Assembly (NCBI GenBank): GCA_031551725.1
Contig: JAVBNF010000065.1
Span: 1-56,553, forward strand
Direction of reading: 5' to 3'
DNA: 56,553 nucleotides
Source of the DNA: JAVBNF01 sp031551725
GTDB lineage: Bacteria > Bacteroidota > Bacteroidia > Bacteroidales > P3
In this document: piece after piece, positions 1 through 8,828 of the stretch
Numbering within the stretch: the stretch's first letter is position 1
Layout: each line of letters opens with the position of its first letter
Notes under the pieces: model-generated
Seen by the model: only the letters and a program-made list of their open reading frames with translations
What the model was told of the DNA's origin: nothing
Database searches by the model: none
Made by a program: the position numbers and the translations under genes

Positions 1-258
1 TTTGACACCATAGACCATCAACAAATTAAAAACGTTCAATATAAATTAAATCGGAGACCGCGTGAAAATCTGAACTTTAACTCGCCGTTCGACTATTTTG
101 CACCGTTTTGCTAATTTATGCGTTTGGATGTTGACTCTACGGGTTCCTACACCTCTAAAAGCGAATATCAGTTTAGTCCACGTTTTTTTTGTGCCTATCC
201 GGAAGAGGTTAATGCTGAAAAACAGCAAAATATAATATTAACCTCAAATACTTTATTT

Positions 259-765
259 ATGAAAAACAAAATTCTACACTTGTTTGGGCTTCTTTTAAGC
301 CTTTCCATTTGTTATTCTATTTCTGCCCAACAAAAACTGAATGTGCAGAAAAAAAACGGCGAATATTTTTCCGTAAATTTATCCGATGTTCAGCGATTGG
401 ATTTTCGTTCAAACCCAACGGGAACAGCATTGCCACATAGAGATACGATTGTGAAGAAAGATACCATTACTATCATCAAACGAGATACAATTTATATTCA
501 AAAACCATCCAACCAAGTTCACTCATCGTATGTTCCGGTACAATTAAAACTTTCTCCAATGCCGGTTACAACGGTGCTTAATGTAGAATGTGAGCAAACA
601 ATGGATGAAATAATCTTGCTGGATATGCAAGGTGTTGTTATACTGAATACATTTCCAAGAGCCAAAACAACACAACTTTTAATGTCGTATTTAGCAAGCG
701 GATTTTATATTTTGCAGGTAAAAACCGTGAATGGAATACAAAGTCAAAAAGTAATTAAAAACTAA
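259..765 (+). CDS. Short exported protein with T9SS type A sorting domain
   Basis: A 168-residue protein. The frame is open from 118, but the ATG at 259 is chosen because it starts a clear signal peptide (MKNKILHLFGLLLSLSICYS, cut near ISAQ). The middle holds a short region typical of Bacteroidota cell-surface proteins (VNLSDVQRLDF) and a spacer rich in repeated RDT(I/V) units. The last ~75 residues look like a Por/T9SS C-terminal sorting domain: a LSPMPVTTVLNV start, an IILLDMQGVVIL strand, SGFYILQV and a terminal QKVIKN. This domain directs proteins through the outer membrane by T9SS. There is almost no other domain, so it may be a small surface protein or the remnant of a larger one. It lies 12 bases before the FGE-fold gene, probably one transcript. 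Confidence 0.75.
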   Translation: MKNKILHLFGLLLSLSICYSISAQQKLNVQKKNGEYFSVNLSDVQRLDFRSNPTGTALPHRDTIVKKDTITIIKRDTIYIQKPSNQVHSSYVPVQLKLSPMPVTTVLNVECEQTMDEIILLDMQGVVILNTFPRAKTTQLLMSYLASGFYILQVKTVNGIQSQKVIKN

Positions 766-777
766 AAAAATACTATT

Positions 778-1938
778 ATGAAAAAGATATTTTTAATTTT
801 AACAATAATTTCTACATATTTTGTCGTGCAAGGACAAAATGACACCTTGTATATTTTGAATGAGGGCTCTGTGGTTTACAAACGAGCAATAGTAAATATT
901 GACAGTATTATTTCTTACCCGCCAAAAACAATACCGGAAATATTAACTTCGGCTGTGTATAATCTTGATTCCACTTCCGCAAGTTGTGGTGGACGAATTA
1001 TTTCAGATGGCTACGCAACCGTTACTGTTCGTGGCATTTGTTGGAGTAAAAATCCGGAACCAACCATTGCCGACAATAAAACTATTGATGGTAGTGGAAC
1101 GGGGAGTTTTATATCCCGATTGGCGGGTTTGCAAAACAACGTCACTTACTACGCGCGAGCTTATATAACAGATGGCGAATATCTCATTTATGGAAATCAG
1201 CAAAGTTTTGTTGCAAAAAGAGATAGTAATTTTCCTGAAATGGTTGAAGTGACAGGCGGAACGTTTACTATGGGTTGTACGGTAGAACAAGGAAATGATT
1301 GCGAAGGTGATGAAGTTCCACACCAAGTGACGTTAAGTAGTTTTAGGATAAGTAAATATGAAATCACAAATAAACAATTTGTCACATTTTTAAATGCTGT
1401 AAATGTTGGAAGTAACGGGGTTTATAATGGTTTAACCATGGTTTTCGGAGGGAATGGAGATGGCTATCCAATGCGATCTACCCCCAGCGGATGGGAAGTG
1501 AAGAGTGGCTATGAGAACCGCCCAGCGGTGATGGTAACCGGAGTTGGAGCCAGCGAATATTGTCATTGGGTAGGAGGACGCTTACCTACGGAGGCAGAAT
1601 GGGAATTTGCCGCACGTGGAGGCAATCAAAGCAATGGATATAAATATGCCGGTAGTAATAATTTAAATGACGTTGCATGGCACAACCAATTCGAAACGAA
1701 GACTATAGGGCTGAAACAGCCAAATGAACTTGGATTGTATGACATGAGTGGAAATGTGAGCGAATGGTGCATTGATTCATACGATGGCGATGCGGGAAAT
1801 TCTCTATATTTTATTTTTTTTATTCGCGGAGGTGGATACAACGACAGTGCAATACAATGCCGGGTGTCGGAACGACGTGCTGCACCCGGAACAGGTATGG
1901 GTAGTGGTGATTTAGGATTTAGAGTAGTTTTCCCATAG
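778..1938 (+). CDS. Exported FGE/SUMF1 (C-type-lectin fold) domain protein
   Basis: A 386-residue protein with a signal peptide (about 1-19, FVVQGQ) and a beta-rich region (~50-145; TSAVYNLDSTSASCGGRI, YYARAYITDG) resembling the Fn3-like modules of Bacteroidota surface proteins. From ~155 to the end it is a formylglycine-generating-enzyme/sulfatase-modifying domain: EVTGGTFTMGC, KYEITNKQFVTFLNAV, RLPTEAEWEFAARGG, ELGLYDMSGNVSEWC, and a final RGGGYNDS...CRVSERR...LGFRVVFP. Real sulfatase-activating enzymes need a cysteine pair near the C terminus; only one (QCRVSERR) is seen, so an enzymatic FGE role is unlikely. The fold is often used for binding, including as the variable protein of diversity-generating retroelements. 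No sorting domain is present, unlike its upstream neighbour. Confidence 0.8.
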   Translation: MKKIFLILTIISTYFVVQGQNDTLYILNEGSVVYKRAIVNIDSIISYPPKTIPEILTSAVYNLDSTSASCGGRIISDGYATVTVRGICWSKNPEPTIADNKTIDGSGTGSFISRLAGLQNNVTYYARAYITDGEYLIYGNQQSFVAKRDSNFPEMVEVTGGTFTMGCTVEQGNDCEGDEVPHQVTLSSFRISKYEITNKQFVTFLNAVNVGSNGVYNGLTMVFGGNGDGYPMRSTPSGWEVKSGYENRPAVMVTGVGASEYCHWVGGRLPTEAEWEFAARGGNQSNGYKYAGSNNLNDVAWHNQFETKTIGLKQPNELGLYDMSGNVSEWCIDSYDGDAGNSLYFIFFIRGGGYNDSAIQCRVSERRAAPGTGMGSGDLGFRVVFP

Positions 1939-1974
1939 AAAAGTTCAATAATAAATAATTATAACATCATCATC

Positions 1975-2538
1975 ATGAGATCAAACGACATCATAAAACA
2001 AAAAAGCACAGAATTTGCAAATGCATTTGCTCACGTTTCTAATGTAGGAGCAAAACAAATTCAAAAATACAATATTGATTGTTCTGATTTATTGGAAGAA
2101 TACCACACGAATGATATTCGAAATTCCCCAAGATTTGAATCTTTATTTGCCGCCCTTCAGAAGATTGAAGGTCCGGCGTTGTATTATTTTGAAGTTCTTT
2201 CTTCGCATTCTTCAAAAGAAATCGTTGATGCAATCGAAGAATATTCCAGAACAGAGACTCCAAGAGCTATTCCTGCAATCAAAAAGAATTATCCGAATAC
2301 GAAAATATTGTATGTTGGAAAAGTGAAAAGAACCATGTGGGGGCGATTGATACAGCATTTAGGATTTCACACATACTCAACAACCCAAGGGCTTCAACTT
2401 TTCCAGTGGGCAACAAAACTCGGCTTAGTGGTCGAATTGACGGTTATGGAATTTGAGCCGGAAATGGAAAACTTAATGGCAGTGTTAGAAAACGAACTCG
2501 CAGAAAGCATGCAGCCAATATTAGGGAAGCATAAATAA
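1975..2538 (+). CDS. GIY-YIG-like nuclease-fold protein
   Basis: A 187-residue cytosolic protein with no signal peptide. Residues ~68-128 carry a GIY-YIG-like pattern: ALYYF (68-72), then ILYVGKV (111-117), an arginine (R119 or R124) and H128 in GRLIQHLGF; acidic residues E172/E174 near the C terminus could supply the catalytic glutamate. The spacing between the two halves is longer than in UvrC or homing nucleases, and the N-terminal ~60 residues are not recognised. It lies 36 bases after the FGE-fold gene on the same strand. Function is not established; a DNA-processing role is inferred from the motif only. Confidence 0.6.
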   Translation: MRSNDIIKQKSTEFANAFAHVSNVGAKQIQKYNIDCSDLLEEYHTNDIRNSPRFESLFAALQKIEGPALYYFEVLSSHSSKEIVDAIEEYSRTETPRAIPAIKKNYPNTKILYVGKVKRTMWGRLIQHLGFHTYSTTQGLQLFQWATKLGLVVELTVMEFEPEMENLMAVLENELAESMQPILGKHK

Positions 2539-2570
2539 GTATACTCATCTAAGTGGCTCTACTTAGTTTT

Positions 2571-2618
2571 ACCACAGAGCACACAGAGATTCTCCGTGAA
2601 CTTCGTGTTCTCTGTGGT
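2571..2618. repeat. Inverted repeat (CCACAGAG/CTCTGTGG)
   Basis: The 9-base arms ACCACAGAG (2571-2579) and CTCTGTGGT (2610-2618) are perfectly complementary and enclose a second imperfect CACAGAG/TTCTCCGTG region. It lies between the GIY-YIG-like gene and the end of the GH3 gene. It resembles the dispersed CACAGAG palindromes of environmental bacteria and could act as a transcription barrier, but there is no U-run. The rest of 2539-2800 is AT-rich and shows only a weak 8-bp A/T stem (2759-2784) that might end the GH3 transcript. Confidence 0.5.
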
Positions 2619-2800
2619 GAAATTCTGACTTTTGAATCTGCACCATCTGAGGGAAACATTACAAATTCCCTAATACAAACTCTTGCATATTTCTATTGCT
2701 GTCTTTGAGTTTGCATAGTAAAGTTATAAATACACTTATAACTTTTTAGAATATACAAAAAGTTTTATTTGTAATTAAAACTTTATTTATGAAGCGACTA

Positions 2801-5662
2801 TTATTTTTTCATCAAAATATCATACACCGCCTGATGAATGTCGGTGCGGATATTCATATCGGAAAGTTTCGTATTGTGCGCATCCGGATACACGCGGTTG
2901 GAAAGAAAAACGTACAATAATTGCTGATCTGGATCGGCCCAGAAATAAGTGCCGGTGAAGCCCGAATGCCCGAAACTCGCGGGCGAGGCAGACTTACAAC
3001 ACGGACCATTGGTAATCCAAGCGGCTAAAGGCTTGTCAAATCCTGCTCCACGACGGTTTCCGGGAAATTGTTGCTTGGTAAACGTGTTAATTGTTTCGGA
3101 TTTTAGATAGCGCACTCCGCCGTATTCGCCGCCTTGCAACAACATTTGCAACAGCACCGCCAAATTTTCTGCAGTGGAAAACAATCCGGCAGAACCGCCT
3201 ACGCCGCCCATCAAGGCAACGGTTGGGTCGTGTACATATCCGTGTACCAATTGATGACGGAACAATGTGTCGTTTTCCGTAGGAATAATGCGGTTTTTAT
3301 CCACTTTATCCAATGGTCGGAACGTTGTATTTCGCAAACCCATCGGTTTGTAAAATTGTTCATCCACATATTCATCCAAGGATTTTCCGGTTTCTTCTTT
3401 TACAAAATCAGCCAATAGTTGAAAGCCGATATCGCTGTATTTATAGCCTTCTTCGGGCAAGAGGGGCGTGCGTACGATTTCATCGCGCAAAAGCGGCCAA
3501 ATATGTTCTTGGGTAAATGCGTTTTCGGCAACAGGCATACAATAAAGCGAGTCGTGCTCAGCACAGAGATACATTTTCCCATCCATGAAAATGGAAGGTT
3601 TTAAGCGTGCTTGATGTGCCAAAACCTGACGAAACGTAATGTCTTTTTTGTTCGTTTTCTTCAAATAAGAAAGATGTCTCGACATTTTATCATCCAAATC
3701 ATACTTGCCTTTTTCATACAATTTCATCATCGCAAGCGTTGTGGCAGCTACTTTGGTAAGCGACGCAACATCATACACATCATTGCGTTTTACAAAAGCA
3801 AGAGAGTCTTCATAAGTGTGCGAGCCGAACGATTTGTCGTAAATTACTCGTCCGTTTTTGGCGATGAGGATTTGACAGCCGGGATAAGCTTTTTGGGCAA
3901 TTCCGTTGAGTGCCATTGAGTCAATTTTTTTAAATTGAGAAGCGTCAAAAGTTGTTTGTTGCGAAAATGGAATGTTTAAAACTGTTTGTTGTGTAGAAAT
4001 TCCCGTTTTATATGGAAATTCATCCGAAACGGTAACCGGCAAATGTCCTTTTGCAGGAATTGCGCCAAACAGCAATTGTGCCGCGGCTTCTTGCGCTTCC
4101 GACGCTTCCTGGTAAGCAATCAGCCAAGCATCCATTTTGCTGTTTTTTTCAAATAAAGCAGCACTGTACGGACTTGCGAAAATGGTTAACACAAATTTAC
4201 TTGATAAATTTTGCAAATCTCCAATAAAATCAATATTCGATGGCGAAATATTATAGTTCTTTGCAGCGGAAATATTCGTATTTGCAACTGCACAGATAAT
4301 CAAATCGAAATCTTTCAATATTTGTAAGAGCGAATCTTTTTGAAGTGAAGAAATGTTTTTCGACAGATTGAAATGCGTCACGTTTGCATATAAATCAACG
4401 GTTTGTTGAAATATATTTTTCGCCGTATCGCCAACGCTCACACACGCAATTCTTTCATAATCGGAAATTTTCAACGGAAGAATGTTGTGTTTATTGCGTA
4501 TCAGCGTAAGCGCAGAACTGTAAATTTGTTTGTTCAGTTCAAACATTTGCGGAGTGTTCAAATCGTCCATCAAATGTTCTGTCGAAACCGGCTGCATTTG
4601 ATGAATTCCAGCGTCGTATTTGGCTTGGAGGATTTTGCGGCAACTTTTGTTAATCCGTTCTTCGGTTAAAATGCTATCGGCAATTGCTTGTTTAATGGCG
4701 CTGAAAGCTGCCGGAACGCTCAACGGAACAAGCAAAATATCGTTGCCGGCCAACAAAGCTAAAACTTCGGTTTCGCCCGGTTTTCCGGCACTTGTGAGGC
4801 CTTTCATTTCCAATCCGTCGGTAAAAATCAATCCCGAAAATCCCAATTCTTTTTGTAAAAACGAATCCACAATAATAGGGGAGAGCGAAGCCGGACGCTT
4901 GACGGTATCAAGTGCAGGCACGTTCAAATGTCCTACCATCACGCTCGAAACGCCTTGTGTGAAGAGTGCTTTGAAAGGGTAAACGTCAATCGAATCGATA
5001 TAATTTCTTGAATGATGAATGGTTGGAAGCGCTTCGTGCGAATCGGTTTCGGTGTCCCCGTGTCCGGGAAAATGCTTGGCAGACGTTAGTATGCCTTTGT
5101 GCTGAAAGCCTTTCATGTAGGCCACGCTTTTATCGGCCACATCGTATTGAGATTCGCCGAATGAACGTGTATTGATGACCGGATTTTTCGGATTATTATT
5201 AATATCGGCACAAGGGACAAAGTCTATATGGATGCCGAGTCGTTTGCACTGGTCGGCAACCAAGCCGCCCATTTGGTAAATCAAACCATTATCGTCAATA
5301 GCGCCTAAAGTTTGCTGTTTCGGAAACGCAATTACGCTGTCCATACGCATGGCCACGCCCCATTCGCCGTCGATGGAAATCATCAAAGGCACTTTGGCAC
5401 GATTTTGATAAAGATTGTTCGCTTTCACAAGTCCGGCGGGCGTTCCCTTGAAAAAACAAACGCCGCCTACATGAAAACTATCGATTTCTTTCGCGACTTT
5501 TTCAAAATAAGCAGAATCGTCTTTTGCAAAAGAACGACTAACGATTAATTGCCCGATTTTTTGATCAAGCGTAAGCGTATTCATTAGGCTATCCACCCAA
5601 TTTTGTTGGGAAAAAGCCATAAACGGACAAAGGACAAAGAGAAAAGCGATTATTTTTTTCAT
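2801..5662 (-). CDS. Exported GH3 beta-N-acetylhexosaminidase fused to a serine beta-lactamase-like domain
   Basis: 953 residues. Signal peptide 1-18 (MKKIIAFLFVLCPFMAFS). Residues ~25-350 are a glycoside hydrolase family 3 catalytic domain of NagZ type: the KHFPGHGDT loop at 196-204 (His/Asp acid-base dyad) and nucleophile D282 in FTDGLEMKG. Residues ~370-560 resemble the GH3 C-terminal sandwich. Residues ~575-950 are a class C beta-lactamase/D-alanyl-peptidase-type domain with S634-L-T-K637, a YSD triad near 735 and HSG (FGHSGFTGTYF). The likely role is trimming of GlcNAc-anhydroMurNAc muropeptides outside the cytoplasm, with a second peptidase, esterase or regulatory activity. Domain order and length match a known Bacteroidota architecture. 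Transcribed alone from the TAAATTTG box at 5683-5690. Confidence 0.88.
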   Translation of the reverse strand: MKKIIAFLFVLCPFMAFSQQNWVDSLMNTLTLDQKIGQLIVSRSFAKDDSAYFEKVAKEIDSFHVGGVCFFKGTPAGLVKANNLYQNRAKVPLMISIDGEWGVAMRMDSVIAFPKQQTLGAIDDNGLIYQMGGLVADQCKRLGIHIDFVPCADINNNPKNPVINTRSFGESQYDVADKSVAYMKGFQHKGILTSAKHFPGHGDTETDSHEALPTIHHSRNYIDSIDVYPFKALFTQGVSSVMVGHLNVPALDTVKRPASLSPIIVDSFLQKELGFSGLIFTDGLEMKGLTSAGKPGETEVLALLAGNDILLVPLSVPAAFSAIKQAIADSILTEERINKSCRKILQAKYDAGIHQMQPVSTEHLMDDLNTPQMFELNKQIYSSALTLIRNKHNILPLKISDYERIACVSVGDTAKNIFQQTVDLYANVTHFNLSKNISSLQKDSLLQILKDFDLIICAVANTNISAAKNYNISPSNIDFIGDLQNLSSKFVLTIFASPYSAALFEKNSKMDAWLIAYQEASEAQEAAAQLLFGAIPAKGHLPVTVSDEFPYKTGISTQQTVLNIPFSQQTTFDASQFKKIDSMALNGIAQKAYPGCQILIAKNGRVIYDKSFGSHTYEDSLAFVKRNDVYDVASLTKVAATTLAMMKLYEKGKYDLDDKMSRHLSYLKKTNKKDITFRQVLAHQARLKPSIFMDGKMYLCAEHDSLYCMPVAENAFTQEHIWPLLRDEIVRTPLLPEEGYKYSDIGFQLLADFVKEETGKSLDEYVDEQFYKPMGLRNTTFRPLDKVDKNRIIPTENDTLFRHQLVHGYVHDPTVALMGGVGGSAGLFSTAENLAVLLQMLLQGGEYGGVRYLKSETINTFTKQQFPGNRRGAGFDKPLAAWITNGPCCKSASPASFGHSGFTGTYFWADPDQQLLYVFLSNRVYPDAHNTKLSDMNIRTDIHQAVYDILMKK

Positions 5663-5682
5663 ACTAAACGTGCATTATACTA

Positions 5683-5690
5683 CAAATTTA
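5683..5690 (-). promoter_or_regulatory. TAnnTTTG promoter box of the GH3 gene
   Basis: On the minus strand this reads TAAATTTG, an exact match to the Bacteroidota -7 box, 21 bases before the ATG at 5662. It gives a short leader and supports that start. Confidence 0.65.
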
Positions 5691-5781
5691 GTGAAAAAAG
5701 TAATCGCTTTTTCGAAAAAATCAAATAGATTTTAACGATGGAGTTTTAATAAATCGAATAAGTGAAAGATATTAGGAAATT

Positions 5782-5863
5782 GCGCGGTGACGCTACGCGT
5801 ATCTTTGCCTGCGGCAAAGGTTTCATGCAGATTTTCGGGGATTACGCGGATTTACGCAGATTT
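5782..5863 (+). repeat. Box-plus-variable-hairpin repeat, copy 1
   Basis: The box GCGCGGTGACGCTACGCGTA (5782-5801) is followed at once by the hairpin CTTTGCC-TGC-GGCAAAG (5803-5819; nine pairs if A5801-T5821 and T5802-G5820 are included), then GCAGATTTTCGGGG and CGGATTTACGCAGATTTT. The same box and tail occur at 47188 and, inverted, at 47735, but with different hairpin stems. It lies between the GH3 gene promoter and the end of the V-ATPase operon. Confidence 0.7.
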
Positions 5864-5894
5864 TTTAGAACTAATATTTCGGAAACCTTATTTT

Positions 5895-6341
5895 TTATAT
5901 CGAACCTGAAATCAAAACCACTACCAATAAAGAGATAATCGCGTAAAGTTCCGGGAATACCGCTAAAATCAAGGTGTTTCCGAATACATTATGTCCCGAT
6001 CCGATGGCAGCAATACCGTTTGAACAAATAGAAGCCTGACGAAGTGCTGAAACATAAGCAACAGCGCCCAAAATTGCGCCCGCAAATAAAACAGCGGCAG
6101 CTCCAAGCCATGTGATTTCAGGAATCAGTTTGCTCGACATTACAAAATACCCCACAAATCCGTACAAGCCTTGTGTACTTGGCAAAGCGGCAAGTACCAA
6201 GCAGTTTCCAAATCCCGAAGGATTCTTTTTAATCGCACCCAATGTTGCATTTCCAGTGTTGGCCAAGCCCACAGCACTTCCAATTCCAGATAAGGCAACC
6301 ATCAATCCGATGCCTAAATAAGCTAAAATAATAGGTTCCAT
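5895..6341 (-). CDS. ntpK: V-type ATPase subunit K (proteolipid c-ring), Na+-type signature
   Basis: 148 residues, four membrane helices as two fused hairpins, the usual size for the duplicated V-type proteolipid. It forms the membrane rotor that carries ions past subunit I. By eye against Enterococcus hirae NtpK, all five Na+-binding positions have counterparts: L53, T56 and Q57 (ALPSTQG), Q102 (ALRQAS) and the essential carboxylate E131 (FPELYA). This suggests Na+ rather than H+ coupling; the ion is inferred, not shown. It is the last gene of the ATPase operon, 97 bases after subunit I, with a strong inverted repeat in that gap. Confidence 0.93.
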   Translation of the reverse strand: MEPIILAYLGIGLMVALSGIGSAVGLANTGNATLGAIKKNPSGFGNCLVLAALPSTQGLYGFVGYFVMSSKLIPEITWLGAAAVLFAGAILGAVAYVSALRQASICSNGIAAIGSGHNVFGNTLILAVFPELYAIISLLVVVLISGSI

Positions 6342-6387
6342 ATTTTTATTGTTTTAATTGTTGTTTATTTTCTTAAAATTAACAAAC

Positions 6388-6436
6388 GATAAACTATAAA
6401 CGATGAACGATAATGGGCTGTCGTTTATAGTTTATC
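6388..6436. repeat. 16-bp inverted repeat between ATPase subunits I and K
   Basis: The arms GATAAACTATAAACGA (6388-6403) and TCGTTTATAGTTTATC (6421-6436) are perfectly complementary with a 17-base loop. In the polycistronic RNA this stem would sit just 3' of the subunit I stop codon and before subunit K, where it could protect or process the K message, which is needed in many copies. Smaller inverted repeats occupy the A/B and DUF2764/A junctions. Confidence 0.7.
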
Positions 6437-6438
6437 AT

Positions 6439-8235
6439 TTATAGTTTTTTAAACGGTTTATACTCTCTTCCATTGCCTTCAAATCCGGCATTTTTATAAA
6501 ATTCTACAAATGTCAGACGCATCGGATGCACCAAGGCGCCTAAAATATTGAGTGCAAAATTTAAACTGTGTCCGGCCAACAAAATCAAAATGGTAAAAAA
6601 CCAACCCACGTACGGGATTCCGCTTCCGGCATCCATGGCGAGTGTGTTGAATACACTTCCCAAAATGCCGCCGGTGAGGCCCAATGCAAACAAACGTACA
6701 TACGATAGCAAATCGCCCAGTAATCCCGTGGCAACGTTGTATGCGTTCCAGATTCCTAAACCGAAATTGGTAAAAATATTGTTGTCGGGATTGTTGTAGA
6801 AAAAAGCCGACAACAGGCCGATTCCCATGAATCCCTGTAAAATATAAATCACCAATTGAGGCAAGAGAATATTTAACATCGGCAGTCCGAAACACGCGGC
6901 GGCACTTAGCAAAAACACCATCCAGCCGATGTTTCCAACTGCATATTTCCAATTTTTCCGGATGATGATATTGGTAATATTCACTCCCATCCCGAACACA
7001 ACCTGCACGGCTCCGAGGCCGAAAGCAAGCGCCATCATGTTGTTTTGATCGAAAAAATAGTTTTTGAATTTCGCCAAAGCGGGAACTTCCACAAGCGAAA
7101 TGCCGAGGAACGTTCCGGAAAGCAAACCGAAAACAATGGTTGCCAATCCGAAATACAGCGCCAGATTTGCAAACGATTGCAAATCTTTTTTCAGTTTGAA
7201 TTTTGCAAAAACAGCGCCGATAATGATTAAAATTCCATAACCCGCATCGCCCAAACAGAAACCGAAAAACATCATGAAAAACGGCGCGAAAAACGGCGTT
7301 AAATCCAATTCGCGGTAGGCGGGCAATGCAAATAACTTGGTGATAAATTCGAAGTTTTTTGCAAATCGATTATTTTTTAATTCGATAGGCACATCGTCTT
7401 CCGCTTCAATTGTTTGTTTTTCATAATACACATCGGCAGATTTCAGTCCGGCGAGCATTTTTGGTTCTTCCGCTTCGGGAACATATCCGGTTAGAATCCG
7501 CACCTTGTCTTCGGCAGCAGCATCGGCATGCGTAGTAATGCGGTCGAAATGCGCTGCACTTTCGAGTTTCTTCAAGTCCGCTTCAATTAGCTTTACGTAA
7601 GCGGATAATGCAATTAGTTTTTCATTGATGATTGCAATTAAACGGCTCAAAGATTCCACTTTTTCCAAACGTTCGGCATGCGATTGTTCGGGCAAAAATA
7701 GTTCCACCGCATCAATTGCAATGGGCTCTTCCGCGGAAGCGATCAATATAAAATATTTATTCCGGGCATCTTCATGAATAATTTCAACCGGATAGTTTTT
7801 CGTCCATTCGTCCGAAAAACGGGCGCGGTCGCAAACAAAAAAGTGCAAATACAAGCCGGCTTTGCGCAATTGTTCGAGGGTTTTGGGATCATAGTTGCCC
7901 CAAACTTCAAATTCCGCATTTGTTTTCTGCAAACGTTTCAACTCCATTTCACGCGCGGCACGTTCTTTTTTCAAACGCAGATATTCATGCACCATGAAAA
8001 CAGGCTTCCGATGAATGGTTTTCGTCCGGATGCCGCGTTGTTTTTTCAATACGGAAAGTTCGGAAATACATTCTTTGTACAATTTCAGCCAATGCAGTTT
8101 TTGTTTTTCGCGTTTGCTGAGAGTCACGTTGCGGCTTTCGACGTCAACGATTCCCAACGTTTGCAAGCGTTCCAAAAACGGATCGAAATCGTTGTAGTAG
8201 CATACAAACAGGTATTTCGACATTTTCACAATCAT
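6439..8235 (-). CDS. ntpI: V-type ATPase subunit I/a (membrane stator)
   Basis: 598 residues. The N-terminal ~300 form the soluble stator-binding arm with coiled-coil stretches (KEKQKLHWLKLYKECISEL, ERLEKVESLSRLIAIINEKL). The C-terminal ~290 are the membrane domain, about seven to eight helices, with the conserved FFGFCLGDAGYGI, NPDNNIF and LLSYVRLFALGLTGG segments; the arginine of SYVRLFALG is the one expected to interact with the rotor carboxylate. It supplies the ion half-channels. The start ATG overlaps the subunit D stop in an ATGA (8235-8232), indicating translational coupling; an in-frame ATG at 8223 is an alternative. Second to last gene of the operon. Confidence 0.92.
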   Translation of the reverse strand: MIVKMSKYLFVCYYNDFDPFLERLQTLGIVDVESRNVTLSKREKQKLHWLKLYKECISELSVLKKQRGIRTKTIHRKPVFMVHEYLRLKKERAAREMELKRLQKTNAEFEVWGNYDPKTLEQLRKAGLYLHFFVCDRARFSDEWTKNYPVEIIHEDARNKYFILIASAEEPIAIDAVELFLPEQSHAERLEKVESLSRLIAIINEKLIALSAYVKLIEADLKKLESAAHFDRITTHADAAAEDKVRILTGYVPEAEEPKMLAGLKSADVYYEKQTIEAEDDVPIELKNNRFAKNFEFITKLFALPAYRELDLTPFFAPFFMMFFGFCLGDAGYGILIIIGAVFAKFKLKKDLQSFANLALYFGLATIVFGLLSGTFLGISLVEVPALAKFKNYFFDQNNMMALAFGLGAVQVVFGMGVNITNIIIRKNWKYAVGNIGWMVFLLSAAACFGLPMLNILLPQLVIYILQGFMGIGLLSAFFYNNPDNNIFTNFGLGIWNAYNVATGLLGDLLSYVRLFALGLTGGILGSVFNTLAMDAGSGIPYVGWFFTILILLAGHSLNFALNILGALVHPMRLTFVEFYKNAGFEGNGREYKPFKKL

Positions 8236-8828
8236 TGCTCGTCCTCCTGTTGTCGTTTTTTTACAATTTTCTGCGAAGCCTTCGACAAATTATCTTCATC
8301 TTCCATAAAACGCTTGATTTTACGAATAGCTTCCTGATATCCGGGGATCTGTACTTTTTCATACAAATTTACTTTCTGCGTAGTTTTACGGCGCGCATGA
8401 TCGAGCAAACGCATTTTCTCGTAATAAAACTCGCTTTCGATACCTGTCTTTGCAAGTTCTTTTAAGATTTTAATTCCTTGCGGAACCCAAAATGGCTCGC
8501 TGTATAAACGGAATTGTTTTTCTTCAAAAATCAAGTTTCCTAAAACAGGAATAGGCACGCCGGCAATTTTGGTTGTATTAATTTCAATATCTTTTACCGC
8601 AATCAACGCCGGATCGAATTCATTCCAAAGCGCGTGCACATAGTCGTAAGCCTGCATTTGGTCTTGCAGTTTAATTTGCAAACGTTCGGCTTCGTTTTTG
8701 GCACGCTTCACTTCCGCGCGTAAAGCCGACTCTTTGCTCTTAATGGTAGGCAAAGCGCGTTCGCGTATCTTCAACTGCCGATCGAGGGCGTTGAGCGAAG
8801 TTTTGTTATATTGGAAGGTAATAGCCAC
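8232..8828 (-). CDS. ntpD: V-type ATPase subunit D (central rotor shaft)
   Basis: 198 residues, mostly long helices at both ends (SLNALDRQLKIRERALPTIKSKE...; VNLYEKVQIPGYQEAIRKIKRFMEDEDNLSKASQKIVKKRQ), as expected for the antiparallel coiled-coil shaft that transmits rotation from A3B3 to the K ring. The start is GTG at 8828-8826, overlapping the subunit B stop TAG by one base; its end overlaps the subunit I start by four. This tight coupling fits equimolar assembly. No separate subunit F gene, the usual partner of D, is seen in the operon. Confidence 0.9.
   Translation of the reverse strand: MAITFQYNKTSLNALDRQLKIRERALPTIKSKESALRAEVKRAKNEAERLQIKLQDQMQAYDYVHALWNEFDPALIAVKDIEINTTKIAGVPIPVLGNLIFEEKQFRLYSEPFWVPQGIKILKELAKTGIESEFYYEKMRLLDHARRKTTQKVNLYEKVQIPGYQEAIRKIKRFMEDEDNLSKASQKIVKKRQQEDEQ

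Noticed and set aside
46..228. A 60-codon open frame on the minus strand (basic, RIGTKKTWTK...)
   Set aside because: It runs opposite to the leader of the T9SS-sorted gene, has no promoter box or recognisable family, and is highly basic. It may be a conserved non-coding sequence, but nothing here proves it.
778..1938. Annotation as a true formylglycine-generating enzyme
   Set aside because: Only one C-terminal cysteine is seen where the enzyme needs two, and the protein is exported with an extra surface-type domain and no sulfatase nearby.
7774..8337. A 187-codon open frame on the plus strand across ATPase subunit I
   Set aside because: Antisense to well-supported ATPase genes; composition (Phe/Arg-rich) is that of a shadow frame.
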